64,000 nucleotides of DNA. Source: Pseudomonadota bacterium. GTDB lineage: Bacteria > Pseudomonadota > Alphaproteobacteria > Rhizobiales > Xanthobacteraceae. The stretch spans positions 27,610-91,609 of the forward strand of contig JAEYRD010000050.1 in assembly GCA_023435725.1 (NCBI GenBank). The letters are read 5' to 3'. Position numbers and translations under genes: made by a program. Positions 44,498 through 54,161 of this stretch are shown here, one piece after another; the stretch's first letter is position 1, and the number at the start of each line of letters is the position of its first letter. The notes beneath the pieces were generated by a model. The model made no database searches, was not told where the DNA came from, and saw nothing but the letters and a program-made list of their open reading frames with translations.

Positions 44498-47008
44498 ATG
44501 ACCGCCCCTTCCAACGACGTCGCCGGGATCGACGAGCTCAAACGGCAGTTGCAGTCGACTGCTGCCGAGAACGCGCAGCTGCGAACCGAACTTGCGATTG
44601 CACGAGATCGCCAAAGCGTCAGCGCCGAGATCCTGCGCACCATCGCGGCCTCCCCCTCCAATGCGCGGCCGGTATTCGCCGCGATCGCGTCCAGCTCGAA
44701 GCGCCTGCTCGGGGGCTTCTCCGCGACCGTGCTCCAGTTCATCGGCGACGAGTTGCACCTCGTGGCGTTCACGCCGACCAGCCCGGAAGCGGATGAAGGG
44801 CTCAAGGCCTCGTTTCCCCGGCGCATCGCCGACTTCCCGACCTTTGCCCTGGTTCGTGGCGGCGAGACCATCCAGTTCCCCGACAGCGAGACCGATGACG
44901 TCCCGGAGCCGAACCGCCAGCTGGCGCGGCTGCGCGGCTTCCGCAGCGTGCTGTTCATGCCGCTGATGAACCGCGGCACGGCGGTCGGCATGATCAGCGT
45001 CACGCGCGCCGAGCCCGGCGCGTTCGCGCCCGACCTCGTGCGGCTGCTCCAGACGTTTGCAGACCAGGCCGTGATCGCGATCGAGAATGCGCGGCTGTTC
45101 AACGAGACACATCAGGCACTGGAGCGCCAGACCGCCACGGCCGACATTCTGAAGGTGATGGCTGGATCGCCATCCGACGTGCAGCCCGTGTTCGACGCCA
45201 TCGCCGCCAACGCCAACCGCTTGATCAGCGGTTTTTCCACGGCGGTGCTCCGCTATATCGACGGCGCCGCGCACCTTGCGGCATTCACCCCGACCGATCC
45301 GGCCGGCGACCGCATGCTGCAGTCCTCGTTCCCGGTACCGTTCGCGCAGTTCCCGGCCTACCAGCTCGTGGCCAATGGTGCGGCAGCGCAACTGCCCGAC
45401 ACCGAGCTCGAGCCGGCAGCGCGCGACATCGCGCGGGCCCGCGGCTTTCGCAGCATGCTGTTCGCGCCACTGATGAGCGAGGGCGAAGCGATCGGCGTCA
45501 TCATCGCGACGCGCCGGGCGACGGGGACCTTCGGCGAGCATCACGTCCGGCTGTTGCAGACCTTCGCCGACCAGGCGGTGATCGCTATCAAGAATGTGAG
45601 CCTGTTCAACGCGACCAGGGAAGCGCTGGAACGCCAGACCGCGACCGCCGACATCCTCAAGGTGATCGCCGCTTCGCCTTCCGACGTCACGCCGGTGTTC
45701 CAGGCCATCTCCGACAGCGCCAAGGCGCTGATCGGTGGGCATTCCTCCACCGTCACCCGCGTCATCGACGGCATGCTGCATCTGGCCGCCTTCACCACCG
45801 ACAATGAAGCCGGCAACGAGGAGCTGCTCAGCTCGTTTCCCACGCCGCTGTCGGCGTCGGGCATTCACAGCCGGGTGGCGACGAGCGGAGAATATGCTTT
45901 TCGTAGCAACATGCAGAACGAGCCCGACCTCACGGAGGCAATGCGGGAGCTGGCGCGGACCAGAGGCTATCGCAGCATCCTCGTGATCCCGATGCTGCGC
46001 GACGGCATTGCGATCGGCACCATCGGCGTGACGCGGCCGGAGGCCGGACATTTTCCGGACAAGGCGATCAACCTGCTCAGGACGTTTGCCGACCAGGCCG
46101 TGATCGCCGTCGAGAACACGCGCCTGTTCAACGAGGTGCAGGACCGCACCCGCGAGCTCGCCCAGTCGCTCGAAGACCTTCGTACCGCGCAGGACCGCCT
46201 GGTGCAGACCGAGAAGCTCGCGTCGCTCGGCCAGCTCACCGCCGGCATCGCGCACGAGATCAAGAACCCGCTCAACTTCGTCAACAATTTCGCTTCGCTT
46301 TCCGCCGAGCTGACGGACGAGCTGAACGAGGCGCTTGCGCCGATCTCGCTCGCGGAAGATGTTCGCGCGGAAGTCGACGAACTGACCGGGCTTCTGAAAG
46401 ACAATCTGCAAAAGGTCGTGCAGCACGGCCGCCGCGCCGACTCCATCGTCAAGAACATGCTGCTGCATTCGCGCGAGGGCTCTGGCGAGCATCGGCTGAG
46501 CGACATCAACGCGCTGGTCGAGGAAAGCCTCACCCTCGCCTATCACGGCGCGCGCGCCGAGAAGCCGCAATTCGACGTGACGCTGAAGCGCGAGCTCGAT
46601 CCGGCGGCCGGCTTCGCCGACGTATATCCCCAGGAGATCATAAGGGTGCTGCTGAACCTGATCTCGAACGGCTTTCACGCGGTGGCCAAACGCAGGGCGG
46701 ACAACGGCGCGGCCGGCTACGAGCCGGTCGTGACCGCCGCGACCCGCGACTGCGGCGAGCGCATCGAGATCCGCATCCGCGACAACGGCACCGGCATTCC
46801 GGACGAGGTGAAGGGGAAGATGTTCAATCCGTTCTTCACCACGAAGCCGGCCGGCGAAGGCACCGGCCTCGGGTTGTCGATGAGCCACGATATCATCGTT
46901 AAACAGCACGGCGGCACGATCGACGTCGCGACCGAGCCGGGCGGGTTCACCGAATTCACGATCGTACTGCCGCGCAAGAGCGGCTTTTCAGACAACCGCA
47001 GAGGATAG
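44498..47008 (+). CDS. Histidine kinase with three tandem GAF domains
   Basis: This soluble 836-residue kinase has an N-terminal coiled segment (ELKRQLQSTAAENAQLRTEL), three successive GAF units of about 170 residues (each ending in LLQTFADQAVIAIENARLFN-like text and joined by QTATADILKVMA/IAASPSDV), then a HisKA-like region with H586 in GIAHEIKNPLNFVNNF and an ATPase domain (LLNLISNGFHAV, DNGTGIP, GTGLGLSMS). GAF domains bind small ligands or haem. No membrane segment is seen. The hydrolase gene follows after 2 bases, so they form an operon. No response regulator is adjacent. Confidence 0.88.
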   Translation: MTAPSNDVAGIDELKRQLQSTAAENAQLRTELAIARDRQSVSAEILRTIAASPSNARPVFAAIASSSKRLLGGFSATVLQFIGDELHLVAFTPTSPEADEGLKASFPRRIADFPTFALVRGGETIQFPDSETDDVPEPNRQLARLRGFRSVLFMPLMNRGTAVGMISVTRAEPGAFAPDLVRLLQTFADQAVIAIENARLFNETHQALERQTATADILKVMAGSPSDVQPVFDAIAANANRLISGFSTAVLRYIDGAAHLAAFTPTDPAGDRMLQSSFPVPFAQFPAYQLVANGAAAQLPDTELEPAARDIARARGFRSMLFAPLMSEGEAIGVIIATRRATGTFGEHHVRLLQTFADQAVIAIKNVSLFNATREALERQTATADILKVIAASPSDVTPVFQAISDSAKALIGGHSSTVTRVIDGMLHLAAFTTDNEAGNEELLSSFPTPLSASGIHSRVATSGEYAFRSNMQNEPDLTEAMRELARTRGYRSILVIPMLRDGIAIGTIGVTRPEAGHFPDKAINLLRTFADQAVIAVENTRLFNEVQDRTRELAQSLEDLRTAQDRLVQTEKLASLGQLTAGIAHEIKNPLNFVNNFASLSAELTDELNEALAPISLAEDVRAEVDELTGLLKDNLQKVVQHGRRADSIVKNMLLHSREGSGEHRLSDINALVEESLTLAYHGARAEKPQFDVTLKRELDPAAGFADVYPQEIIRVLLNLISNGFHAVAKRRADNGAAGYEPVVTAATRDCGERIEIRIRDNGTGIPDEVKGKMFNPFFTTKPAGEGTGLGLSMSHDIIVKQHGGTIDVATEPGGFTEFTIVLPRKSGFSDNRRG

Positions 47009-47010
47009 CC

Positions 47011-48735
47011 TTGCCGGTGGGTGCTTTCAGGACACTGATCTGGCTCATCCGGCAGCAATTGCTCTCGCTGTCCGGCATCGGCCTCATGCTGGGCGCCCTG
47101 TTCTTCGCGGCCGCGCTGACGCCGACGCTGGTCCCACGGAGCTATCTCACGCAAGGCGCCCTTGCCGGCGCCTGCTTTGCGATCGGCTACCTCGCTGGAA
47201 ACCTCTGGCGCTGGCTGTGGCATTATCTCGAGCTGCCTGAGCCCTCGGCGCGCCTGAGATCGGGCGCCAATGCGCTTGTCGCGGCCGGCTGCTTGATCGT
47301 GGTCATCATCTATCTGTGGCGGGCAGCCGAATGGCAGAACTCGATCCGCGCCGCCATGAAGATGGCGCCGGTCGAGACCGCGCATCCGCTCAAGGTCTGC
47401 GCCATCGCCGTGATCACGTTCGTCGTGCTCCTGGCGCTGGGGCGGCTGTTCGTGCTCGTCTCGCGGTTCGTCGCCGTGTACTCGAAGCGCATCATTCCGC
47501 GAAAGGTCGCCAATGTCATCGGCGTGGTGATTGCAGGCCTGCTCTTCTGGTCGATTGCCAACAATCTCCTCATCACCACGGCTTTTCACGCGCTCGATTC
47601 GTCCTTCCGCGAATTCGACGCCTTGTTCGAGCCCGAGCGACGACAGCCGGCAGCGCCGGGAAAAACGGGAGGTCCGGCATCGCTGGTGAAGTGGAAGGAG
47701 CTCGGGCGCACGGGGCGCCGATTCATTGCCTCAGGTCCGACCGCAGCCGAGATCAGCGCCGTCACGGGGCAGGCTGCGCAGGATCCCGTGCGGGTCTATG
47801 TGGGCCTCGCCGGCGCCGACACGGCGCAGGCGCGCGCCAGGCTTGCGCTCGACGAGCTCAAGCGGCAGCACGGTTTCGAGCGCGCGAACCTCATCGTCAT
47901 CACGCCGACCGGCACCGGCTGGATCGATCCGGCCGCGATGGATTCGGTCGAATATCTCCACCATGGCGATGTCGCGAGCGTCGCGGTCCAGTACTCCTAT
48001 CTCAACAGTCCATTATCGCTGCTGTTTCAGCCCGAATATGGTGCCGAGGCGGCGCGCGCCTTGTTCGCTGAAATCTACGGCTATTGGACGACACTGCCGA
48101 AGGACAGGCGGCCGAAGCTGTACTTGCATGGGCTGAGCCTCGGCGCCTTGAACTCGGAAAAATCCGCCGAGCTTTTCGAGATGATCGGCGATCCGATCGC
48201 CGGTGCGCTTTGGAGCGGGCCACCGTTCGCGAGTCGCATCTGGAGCTCGATCACTGCGAACCGCAATCCGGGTTCGCCGGCCTGGCTGCCGCAATTCCGC
48301 GATAGCCGCTTCGTGCGCTTCATGAACCAGAACGGGCCAACGGTGCCGGCAGACACGCCCTGGGGCCCGATGCGCGTTGTCTACCTGCAATACGCAAGTG
48401 ATGCGATTACCTTCTTCAATTACCGGGATGCCTTCCAGGCGCCTGCCTGGATGACGGCGCCGCGGGGGCCCGACGTGTCGCCGGAGCTGCGATGGTATCC
48501 GATCGTCACGATGCTGCAGCTCGCCGTCGACATGGCCGTCGCGAACGGCACGCCGATGGGCTTCGGCCACGTCTTTGCGCCCGAGGATTACGTCGATGCC
48601 TGGGTCGCGGTGACCGATGTCCATGATTGGTCCGCCGACGCGCTGGCGCGGCTCAAGAGCCATCTTGGGGCAGCAGCGCGGAAGGCCGCTGCGGGCAATG
48701 CCAGTGAGGATCCGTACGAGGATCGCGGCGGCTGA
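47011..48735 (+). CDS. Membrane-anchored alpha/beta-hydrolase family protein
   Basis: This 574-residue protein has four or five N-terminal transmembrane helices (about residues 15-190) followed by an alpha/beta-hydrolase domain with the nucleophile elbow HGLSLGALNS around residue 372. The arrangement matches the Abhydrolase_9 N- and C-terminal families. The substrate is unknown. It is probably an inner-membrane lipase- or esterase-like enzyme. The start is TTG at 47011 (GAGGA upstream). GTG two codons later is equally possible. It is the second gene of the triple-GAF kinase operon and converges on the MFS gene with 4 bases between stops. Confidence 0.78.
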   Translation: MPVGAFRTLIWLIRQQLLSLSGIGLMLGALFFAAALTPTLVPRSYLTQGALAGACFAIGYLAGNLWRWLWHYLELPEPSARLRSGANALVAAGCLIVVIIYLWRAAEWQNSIRAAMKMAPVETAHPLKVCAIAVITFVVLLALGRLFVLVSRFVAVYSKRIIPRKVANVIGVVIAGLLFWSIANNLLITTAFHALDSSFREFDALFEPERRQPAAPGKTGGPASLVKWKELGRTGRRFIASGPTAAEISAVTGQAAQDPVRVYVGLAGADTAQARARLALDELKRQHGFERANLIVITPTGTGWIDPAAMDSVEYLHHGDVASVAVQYSYLNSPLSLLFQPEYGAEAARALFAEIYGYWTTLPKDRRPKLYLHGLSLGALNSEKSAELFEMIGDPIAGALWSGPPFASRIWSSITANRNPGSPAWLPQFRDSRFVRFMNQNGPTVPADTPWGPMRVVYLQYASDAITFFNYRDAFQAPAWMTAPRGPDVSPELRWYPIVTMLQLAVDMAVANGTPMGFGHVFAPEDYVDAWVAVTDVHDWSADALARLKSHLGAAARKAAAGNASEDPYEDRGG

Positions 48736-48739
48736 GCCC

Positions 48740-50320
48740 CTACTCCGCCATCTCCACCTGGCGGGTGACGGTGGGACCGGCCAGCGGCCGCTCCTCCATC
48801 ATGATCAGGCAGAGCGCTGCGGTGCTCATCAGCGCGGTGGCGGCGCCGAAGACGTAGCGGAACGCATGCCGCATCTCGTCTGCGGGAATCGCCACGGCGC
48901 CGGCGACGTGATGCTCGCCGGCGAGCGGAACGTCGGCGCCGAGCGCGATCAACAGGATCGCCGCGAACGCCGCAACCGTGAACGAGGACATCAGCGAGCG
49001 GAAGAAATTCATCGCGCCGGTGATGGTGCCGACTTGCGGACGCGCGACCGAATTCTGCAGCGAGACCACGCAGACCGGGAACGTCGTGCCGAGGCCGAGC
49101 GCAAATGCGGCCATCAGCGTCAGGAGGCCCCACAGCGGCAAGGTGGTGAGCGTGAGGCCGAGGCCGCACAGCGCGGCCCAGGACGTGCCGATGATGGCGA
49201 CACGCTTGTAGTGCTTGGCGCGCGCCATGGTGCGGCCGGCGATCGCCGCGCCGCAGGTCGAGACCGCGGCGAGCGGAATCAGGGCAAGCCCCGCCTCGCT
49301 GGCGCTGAGATGGTAGACCTGCTCGTAATAAAGCGGGAGCTGTACGGTGAGGCCCGTGATCGCACCGAGCCCGCAGCCGCCGGCCGTCAGCGCGAAAGGC
49401 GCAACCGATCCCCTTAGCAGCGGCAATGGCAGGAACGGCTCGTCAGCGCGGCGCGCATGCCAGACGAACGCGACCGCAAGTGCGACAGCCCCGCCAATCA
49501 TCGACAGAACGGTTGGCGAGAGCCACGGAAAACGCGTACCGCCCCAGGTCAGCACCAGCATGAAGACGACCGCGGAGGCCATCAGCAGGACGCCGCCGAG
49601 CCAGTCGACCTTGCGCCTGCGGTGGAACACCGGGATCTTCTTCATCTTCGGCAGCAGCAGCGTGATTGCGGCGGCCGCGAGCGGCACATTGATCCAGAAG
49701 ATCATCGACCAGTGCAAATGCTCGGCGAACACGCCGCCGATGACCGGGCCGAGGATGCCGCCGACCATCCAGACGCTGGAGAAATAGGCTTGATACTGGC
49801 CACGCTCGCGCGGTGAAACGACGTCGGAGATCACGGTCTGCACCACCGGCATGATGCCGCCGCCGCCGAGCCCTTGGAGGCCGCGCGCCAAAATCAGCAT
49901 CGGCATGTTCGGCGCTATCGCGCACAGGATCGAGCCTGCGACGAACAGGCTGAGCGAGGTGATGATCATGGCCTTGCGGCCGTAGATGTCGCTCAGCGTC
50001 CCGAACACCGGCGCAACCGCGGTCGAGGCAAGCAGATAGGCGGTGATCACCCAGGACAGGTTCGAGACGTCGTGGAATTGGCGTCCGATGGTCGGCAGCG
50101 CGGTCGCGACGATGGTCTGGTCCAGTGCCGCCAGGAACATCGTCAGCATGAGGCTGATGACGATGGTGCGGACCTCGTCCTGCGACAGCGGCGCCGGCGG
50201 CGCGAGCGAGGGAGCGTCATCGACGCTCAAAACCTCGGACGGAAGGCGAGACAGCTCTTCGGCGATATCGTCGGGCAAAGCTTGGACGTCGGCAGTGCTC
50301 TGCCGTTCGAACTTGTTCAT
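48740..50320 (-). CDS. MFS multidrug efflux transporter, DHA2 (14-helix) type
   Basis: This 526-residue proton-driven drug exporter has an N-terminal cytoplasmic extension of about 50 residues, then 14 predicted helices. Family motifs are visible: LAALDQTIVATALPTIGRQF in helix 1 (motif D1), GTLSDIYGRKAMI (motif A) and ILGPVIGGVF (motif C). EmrB/QacA-type pumps export hydrophobic cations and antibiotics. No partner adaptor protein (EmrA) lies alongside, so it probably works alone. Confidence 0.88.
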   Translation of the reverse strand: MNKFERQSTADVQALPDDIAEELSRLPSEVLSVDDAPSLAPPAPLSQDEVRTIVISLMLTMFLAALDQTIVATALPTIGRQFHDVSNLSWVITAYLLASTAVAPVFGTLSDIYGRKAMIITSLSLFVAGSILCAIAPNMPMLILARGLQGLGGGGIMPVVQTVISDVVSPRERGQYQAYFSSVWMVGGILGPVIGGVFAEHLHWSMIFWINVPLAAAAITLLLPKMKKIPVFHRRRKVDWLGGVLLMASAVVFMLVLTWGGTRFPWLSPTVLSMIGGAVALAVAFVWHARRADEPFLPLPLLRGSVAPFALTAGGCGLGAITGLTVQLPLYYEQVYHLSASEAGLALIPLAAVSTCGAAIAGRTMARAKHYKRVAIIGTSWAALCGLGLTLTTLPLWGLLTLMAAFALGLGTTFPVCVVSLQNSVARPQVGTITGAMNFFRSLMSSFTVAAFAAILLIALGADVPLAGEHHVAGAVAIPADEMRHAFRYVFGAATALMSTAALCLIMMEERPLAGPTVTRQVEMAE

Positions 50321-50476
50321 CTCGATCGGACGCGGTGTGGCGGCGCAACGCCGCGAAGGATTCGTTCTATGCAGTCCAATCTAGCAGTAAAGTTCTTCTC
50401 GGGCAGGCACCGCGGTGCATGGGTGCATCCCGCCGCCGGGTCATCCCGAAGACGTGATCCGAGTTCGGACGACGGA

Positions 50477-50992
50477 TCAGTCCTTCGGACGTCGTTTCAG
50501 GCGCGCTCGTTTCGGCAGCACCGCCGGCCATTGCACGATGTGATCCTCGAGATCCTCGTCCGGAATCTCCTCCTCGCTGCCCTCGACCCGGCCGCGCACG
50601 GAGACGCCGGCCTCATGCACGGTGTTGGGATCGCCCGAGACCAATGGGTGCCACCAATAGAGGTCGCGCCCCTCCGCAACGAGCTTGTAGCCGCAGCTCG
50701 GCGGCAACCAGTTCAGGATGCGGACATTGGCCGGGGTCAGGCGAACGCAGTCCGGAACCTTGTCGGAGCGATTCGGATAGTCCTTGCAGGCGCAGGTCCC
50801 GGCATCGAGCAGCCTGCAACCGACATGGGTGAAATAGATCTGGCCGGTATCCTCGTCCTCGAGCTTGTTCAGGCAGCAACGGCCGCAGCCATCGCACAGG
50901 CTCTCCCATTCGTCCCCAGACATCTCTTCCAACGTCTTGGTTTTCCAGAAGAATCCCTCCTGGCCTGAGGGTCGTTTGGGAGCTGCGGTCAT
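50477..50992 (-). CDS. YcgN-family cysteine-cluster protein (UPF0260)
   Basis: This 171-residue cytoplasmic protein has the CxxCxxCC-type cluster CDGCGRCC near residue 35, with further cysteines in VGCRLLDAGTCACKDYP and PDCVRL, as in the Fe/Zn-chelating CxxCxxCC families. The family role is unknown. The start at 50992 (MTAAPKRPSGQEGFFWKT) is preferred over an ATG three codons earlier. It is separated from the MFS gene by about 155 bases that contain nothing recognised. Confidence 0.85.
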   Translation of the reverse strand: MTAAPKRPSGQEGFFWKTKTLEEMSGDEWESLCDGCGRCCLNKLEDEDTGQIYFTHVGCRLLDAGTCACKDYPNRSDKVPDCVRLTPANVRILNWLPPSCGYKLVAEGRDLYWWHPLVSGDPNTVHEAGVSVRGRVEGSEEEIPDEDLEDHIVQWPAVLPKRARLKRRPKD

Positions 50993-51284
50993 GCGCCTCA
51001 ACAGGATTCAAAAGAGCTACGGCTCGTGCCATCTAGGGCGTGCAGCCATGGTGCTGCAAGTTACACCCCGCAAGGCCCGTAATGAACCGGTGTTCAATTA
51101 GACCTGTTGTTCAAAATCGCGAGCCTAGCCATTGGTTTATAGGCTACGCTCGGCTAGAAGAACAGCAAGTCCCCTCGGACGCGAAACGGGCGCCTTGGGT
51201 TTGCCGCAACAATCCCTCAAGACGTCTCGATGCCGCCCCGGCCGGGTGCTTGAACGCTTTCGAACCGAGCCTCAAGGGTTCTAG

Positions 51285-53573
51285 GTGGTCCAAAACACAC
51301 CATCCAACTGGAAGAGCCGCGTCCGGAATTTCTTCCTGGACCTCGATGCGCGCATCGACTCCTCGCTGTTCTCCTCTGGCAGGGGCATCCGCGAGCTCTA
51401 TGAGCGCTACTCGACCTTCATGGACCGCTTCTACGTCGGGCGGTGGAAGCGCTGGGTGTTCATCGAGCCGCTGTCGGAGGCCGCGACCCTCGGGCTCGGT
51501 GGCCTGGTACTGCTGCTCACCCTGGCCATCCCCGCCTTCCGCGAAACCGCGGACGAGGACTGGCTGAAGAAATCCGATCTCGCGGTGACGTTCCTCGACC
51601 GCTACGGCAATCCGATCGGCAGCCGCGGCATCAAGCACAACGACTCGATCCCGCTGGAAGACTTTCCGGACGTGCTGATCAAGGCGACGCTCGCCACCGA
51701 AGACCGCCGCTTCTACGACCATTTCGGCATCGACATCGCCGGCACCGCGCGCGCGCTCGTCACCAACGCGCAGGCCGGCGGCGTCCGCCAGGGCGGCTCG
51801 TCGATCACCCAGCAGCTCGCCAAGAACCTGTTCCTGAGCAACGAGCGTACCATCGAGCGCAAGATCAACGAGGCGTTCCTCGCGATCTGGCTGGAATGGC
51901 GCCTGACCAAGAACGAGATCCTCAAGCTTTACCTGGACCGCGCCTATATGGGCGGCGGCACGTTCGGCGTCGACGGCGCGGCGCATTTCTACTTCAACAA
52001 GTCGGCACGCGACGTGACGCTTGCGGAAGCGGCGATGCTCGCCGGCCTGTTCAAGGCGCCGACCAAATACGCCCCGCACATCAACCTGCCCGCCGCGCGC
52101 GCCCGCGCCAACGTCGTGCTCGACAACCTCGTCGATGCCGGCTTCATGACCGAGGGCCAGGTGTTCGGCGCCCGCCGCAACCCGGCCTTCGCGGTCGATC
52201 GCCGCGACGAAGCTTCGCCGAACTACTATCTCGACTACGCCTTCGACGAGATGCGCAAGCTCGTCGACACCTTCCCGAAATCGTACACCGAGCGCGTGTT
52301 CGTGGTTCGCCTTGCGATCGACACCAACGTGCAGAAGGCCGCGGAAGACGCGATCGAGAACCAGCTCCGCCAGTTCGGCCGCGACTATCACGCGACGCAG
52401 GCGGCGACCGTCGTCTCCGATCTCGACGGCGGCATCCGCGCCATGGTCGGCGGCCGCGACTACGGCGCAAGCCAGTTCAACCGCGCGACCGACGCCTATC
52501 GCCAGCCCGGTTCGTCGTTCAAACCCTATGTCTACACCACGGCGCTCCTGAACGGTTTCACGCCGAACTCGGTCGTGGTCGACGGCCCGGTCTGCATCGG
52601 CAATTGGTGCCCGCAGAACTATGGCCATTCCTATTCCGGCTCGGTGACGCTGACGCAGGCGATCACGCGCTCGATCAACGTGGTGCCCGTCAAGCTGTCG
52701 ATCGCGATCGGCCAGAAGGAACAGCCGAAGGCGCCGAACCCGGCCAAGATCGGCCGCGCCAAGATCGTTGAGGTCGCCCGCCGCTTCGGCCTCAAGGCGC
52801 CGCTGCCCGACACGCCGTCGCTGCCGATCGGCTCGGACGAAGTCACCGTGCTCGAGCACGCCGTCGCCTACGCCACGTTCCCGAACCGCGGCAAGTCGGT
52901 GACGCCGCACTCCGTGCTGGAGGTACGCACCGGCGCCGGTGATCTGGTCTGGCGCTGGGACCGCGACGGCCCGAAGCCGAAACAGGCCATTCCGCCGAAC
53001 ATCGCCGCCGACATGGCCGGCATGATGAGCCACGTCGTCAGCGAAGGCACCGCGCGCCGCGCAGCCCTCGACGGCATCCCGACCGCGGGCAAGACCGGCA
53101 CCACGAATGCTTATCGCGACGCCTGGTTCGTCGGCTACACCGGCAACTTCACCTGCGCGGTCTGGTACGGCAATGACGACTATTCGCCGACCAACCGCAT
53201 GACCGGCGGCTCGCTGCCGGCGCAGACCTGGCACGACATCATGGTCGCGGCGCACCAGGGCGTCGAGGTCCGGGAGATTCCCGGCATCGGCATGGGCCAG
53301 AAGCTGCCGCCGGAGAAAGTCGCCAACGCGCAGGCCAATGCTGCGCCGAAGATCCTGGAGACCAAGCCCGGCCCGCCGCCCGTGCTGACCAAGCGCGGCG
53401 CCGACATCCTGGTGCGCGTCGAGAAGATGCTCGATGACGCGGCCAAGACCGCGAACAAGTCGGCGGCCGACGACGCCGGGCCAGCCAAGCCATCGCCGTC
53501 GACGAATGCGCTCGCCTTCCCGCAGAACTATGCGGAAGAGAATGCGAACGCATCCGCCCCGCGCAAGAACTGA
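51285..53573 (+). CDS. Penicillin-binding protein 1A (bifunctional glycosyltransferase/transpeptidase)
   Basis: This 762-residue class A PBP polymerises and cross-links peptidoglycan in the periplasm. After a long cytoplasmic N-terminus and one transmembrane helix (about residues 68-86), the GT51 domain shows the catalytic Glu in ATEDRRFYDHFGID, GGSSITQQLAKNLFL and RKINEAFLAI. The transpeptidase domain has S410xxK413 (PGSSFKP), SIN and KTGTT. The C-terminal tail is Ala/Pro-rich. The start is GTG at 51285. The following DUF1214 and DUF1254 genes are 9 bases and then 4 overlapping bases away, suggesting one operon. Confidence 0.9.
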   Translation: MVQNTPSNWKSRVRNFFLDLDARIDSSLFSSGRGIRELYERYSTFMDRFYVGRWKRWVFIEPLSEAATLGLGGLVLLLTLAIPAFRETADEDWLKKSDLAVTFLDRYGNPIGSRGIKHNDSIPLEDFPDVLIKATLATEDRRFYDHFGIDIAGTARALVTNAQAGGVRQGGSSITQQLAKNLFLSNERTIERKINEAFLAIWLEWRLTKNEILKLYLDRAYMGGGTFGVDGAAHFYFNKSARDVTLAEAAMLAGLFKAPTKYAPHINLPAARARANVVLDNLVDAGFMTEGQVFGARRNPAFAVDRRDEASPNYYLDYAFDEMRKLVDTFPKSYTERVFVVRLAIDTNVQKAAEDAIENQLRQFGRDYHATQAATVVSDLDGGIRAMVGGRDYGASQFNRATDAYRQPGSSFKPYVYTTALLNGFTPNSVVVDGPVCIGNWCPQNYGHSYSGSVTLTQAITRSINVVPVKLSIAIGQKEQPKAPNPAKIGRAKIVEVARRFGLKAPLPDTPSLPIGSDEVTVLEHAVAYATFPNRGKSVTPHSVLEVRTGAGDLVWRWDRDGPKPKQAIPPNIAADMAGMMSHVVSEGTARRAALDGIPTAGKTGTTNAYRDAWFVGYTGNFTCAVWYGNDDYSPTNRMTGGSLPAQTWHDIMVAAHQGVEVREIPGIGMGQKLPPEKVANAQANAAPKILETKPGPPPVLTKRGADILVRVEKMLDDAAKTANKSAADDAGPAKPSPSTNALAFPQNYAEENANASAPRKN

Positions 53574-53582
53574 TCGAAACCC

Positions 53583-54161
53583 GTGCGGCTGATCCTGATC
53601 ACATTGACGGCCCTCCTGCTCGCGACCGTGGTCGGCGTCGGCGCGACATGGATGACGACGACGCGCGGCACCGAGATCGGCGCGCTGACCATCGGCGCCT
53701 GGACCGCGCGGCCGCGCACCGGCACCGCCGACGTCGATCCCTATTCGCGCGCCACCATCGTGCGCAACGGCGAGCTGCCGATCGGCACCGGCGACGGCGT
53801 CGCCTTCACCGCGACCGCCGACGACAGAAAGAAGGCGCTCGACGGCCGCTGCGATGTCGTCGTCTCCGGCGTGACGCCGCCGGCGCGGTTCTGGACGCTG
53901 ACGCTCTATGACCGCAAGGGCCACCTCGTCGCCAACGCGCTGCAGCGCTACGGCTTCACCAGCCAGGAGATCGTGCGGCAGTCCGACGGCTCGTTCGAGA
54001 TCCACATCGCCTCGCGCTCGCGCTCCGGCAACTGGCTTCCGACCGGCGGCATCGAGCGCTACGCGCTGATGCTGCGCCTCTACGATACGCCGGTCGGCGT
54101 CGCCACCCGCACCCAGCGCGATGCACCGATGCCCACGATCAAGACGGTGGGCTGCTCATGA
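53583..54161 (+). CDS. DUF1214 domain protein with N-terminal membrane anchor
   Basis: This 192-residue protein has one N-terminal hydrophobic segment (about residues 1-24) and a domain with the DUF1214 signatures PPARFWTLTLYDRKGHLV and RSGNWLPTGG followed by YALMLRLYDTP. The start is GTG at 53583. DUF1214 is usually fused behind DUF1254 in a single protein of about 450 residues. Here it is a separate gene preceding the DUF1254 gene. The function is unknown. Co-transcription with PBP1a suggests a periplasmic, envelope-related role, which is inference. Confidence 0.82.
   Translation: MRLILITLTALLLATVVGVGATWMTTTRGTEIGALTIGAWTARPRTGTADVDPYSRATIVRNGELPIGTGDGVAFTATADDRKKALDGRCDVVVSGVTPPARFWTLTLYDRKGHLVANALQRYGFTSQEIVRQSDGSFEIHIASRSRSGNWLPTGGIERYALMLRLYDTPVGVATRTQRDAPMPTIKTVGCS

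Noticed and set aside
44216..46909. Open frame of about 900 codons opposite the triple-GAF kinase
   Set aside because: Shadow of the kinase gene; its repeats only reflect the GAF repeats on the other strand.
51144..54005. Open frame of about 950 codons on the minus strand opposite PBP1a
   Set aside because: It mirrors the PBP1a and DUF1214 genes, whose catalytic motifs are intact. Long antisense frames arise from high GC third positions. The translation is low-complexity and rich in Arg, Val, Gly and Asp with no family features.
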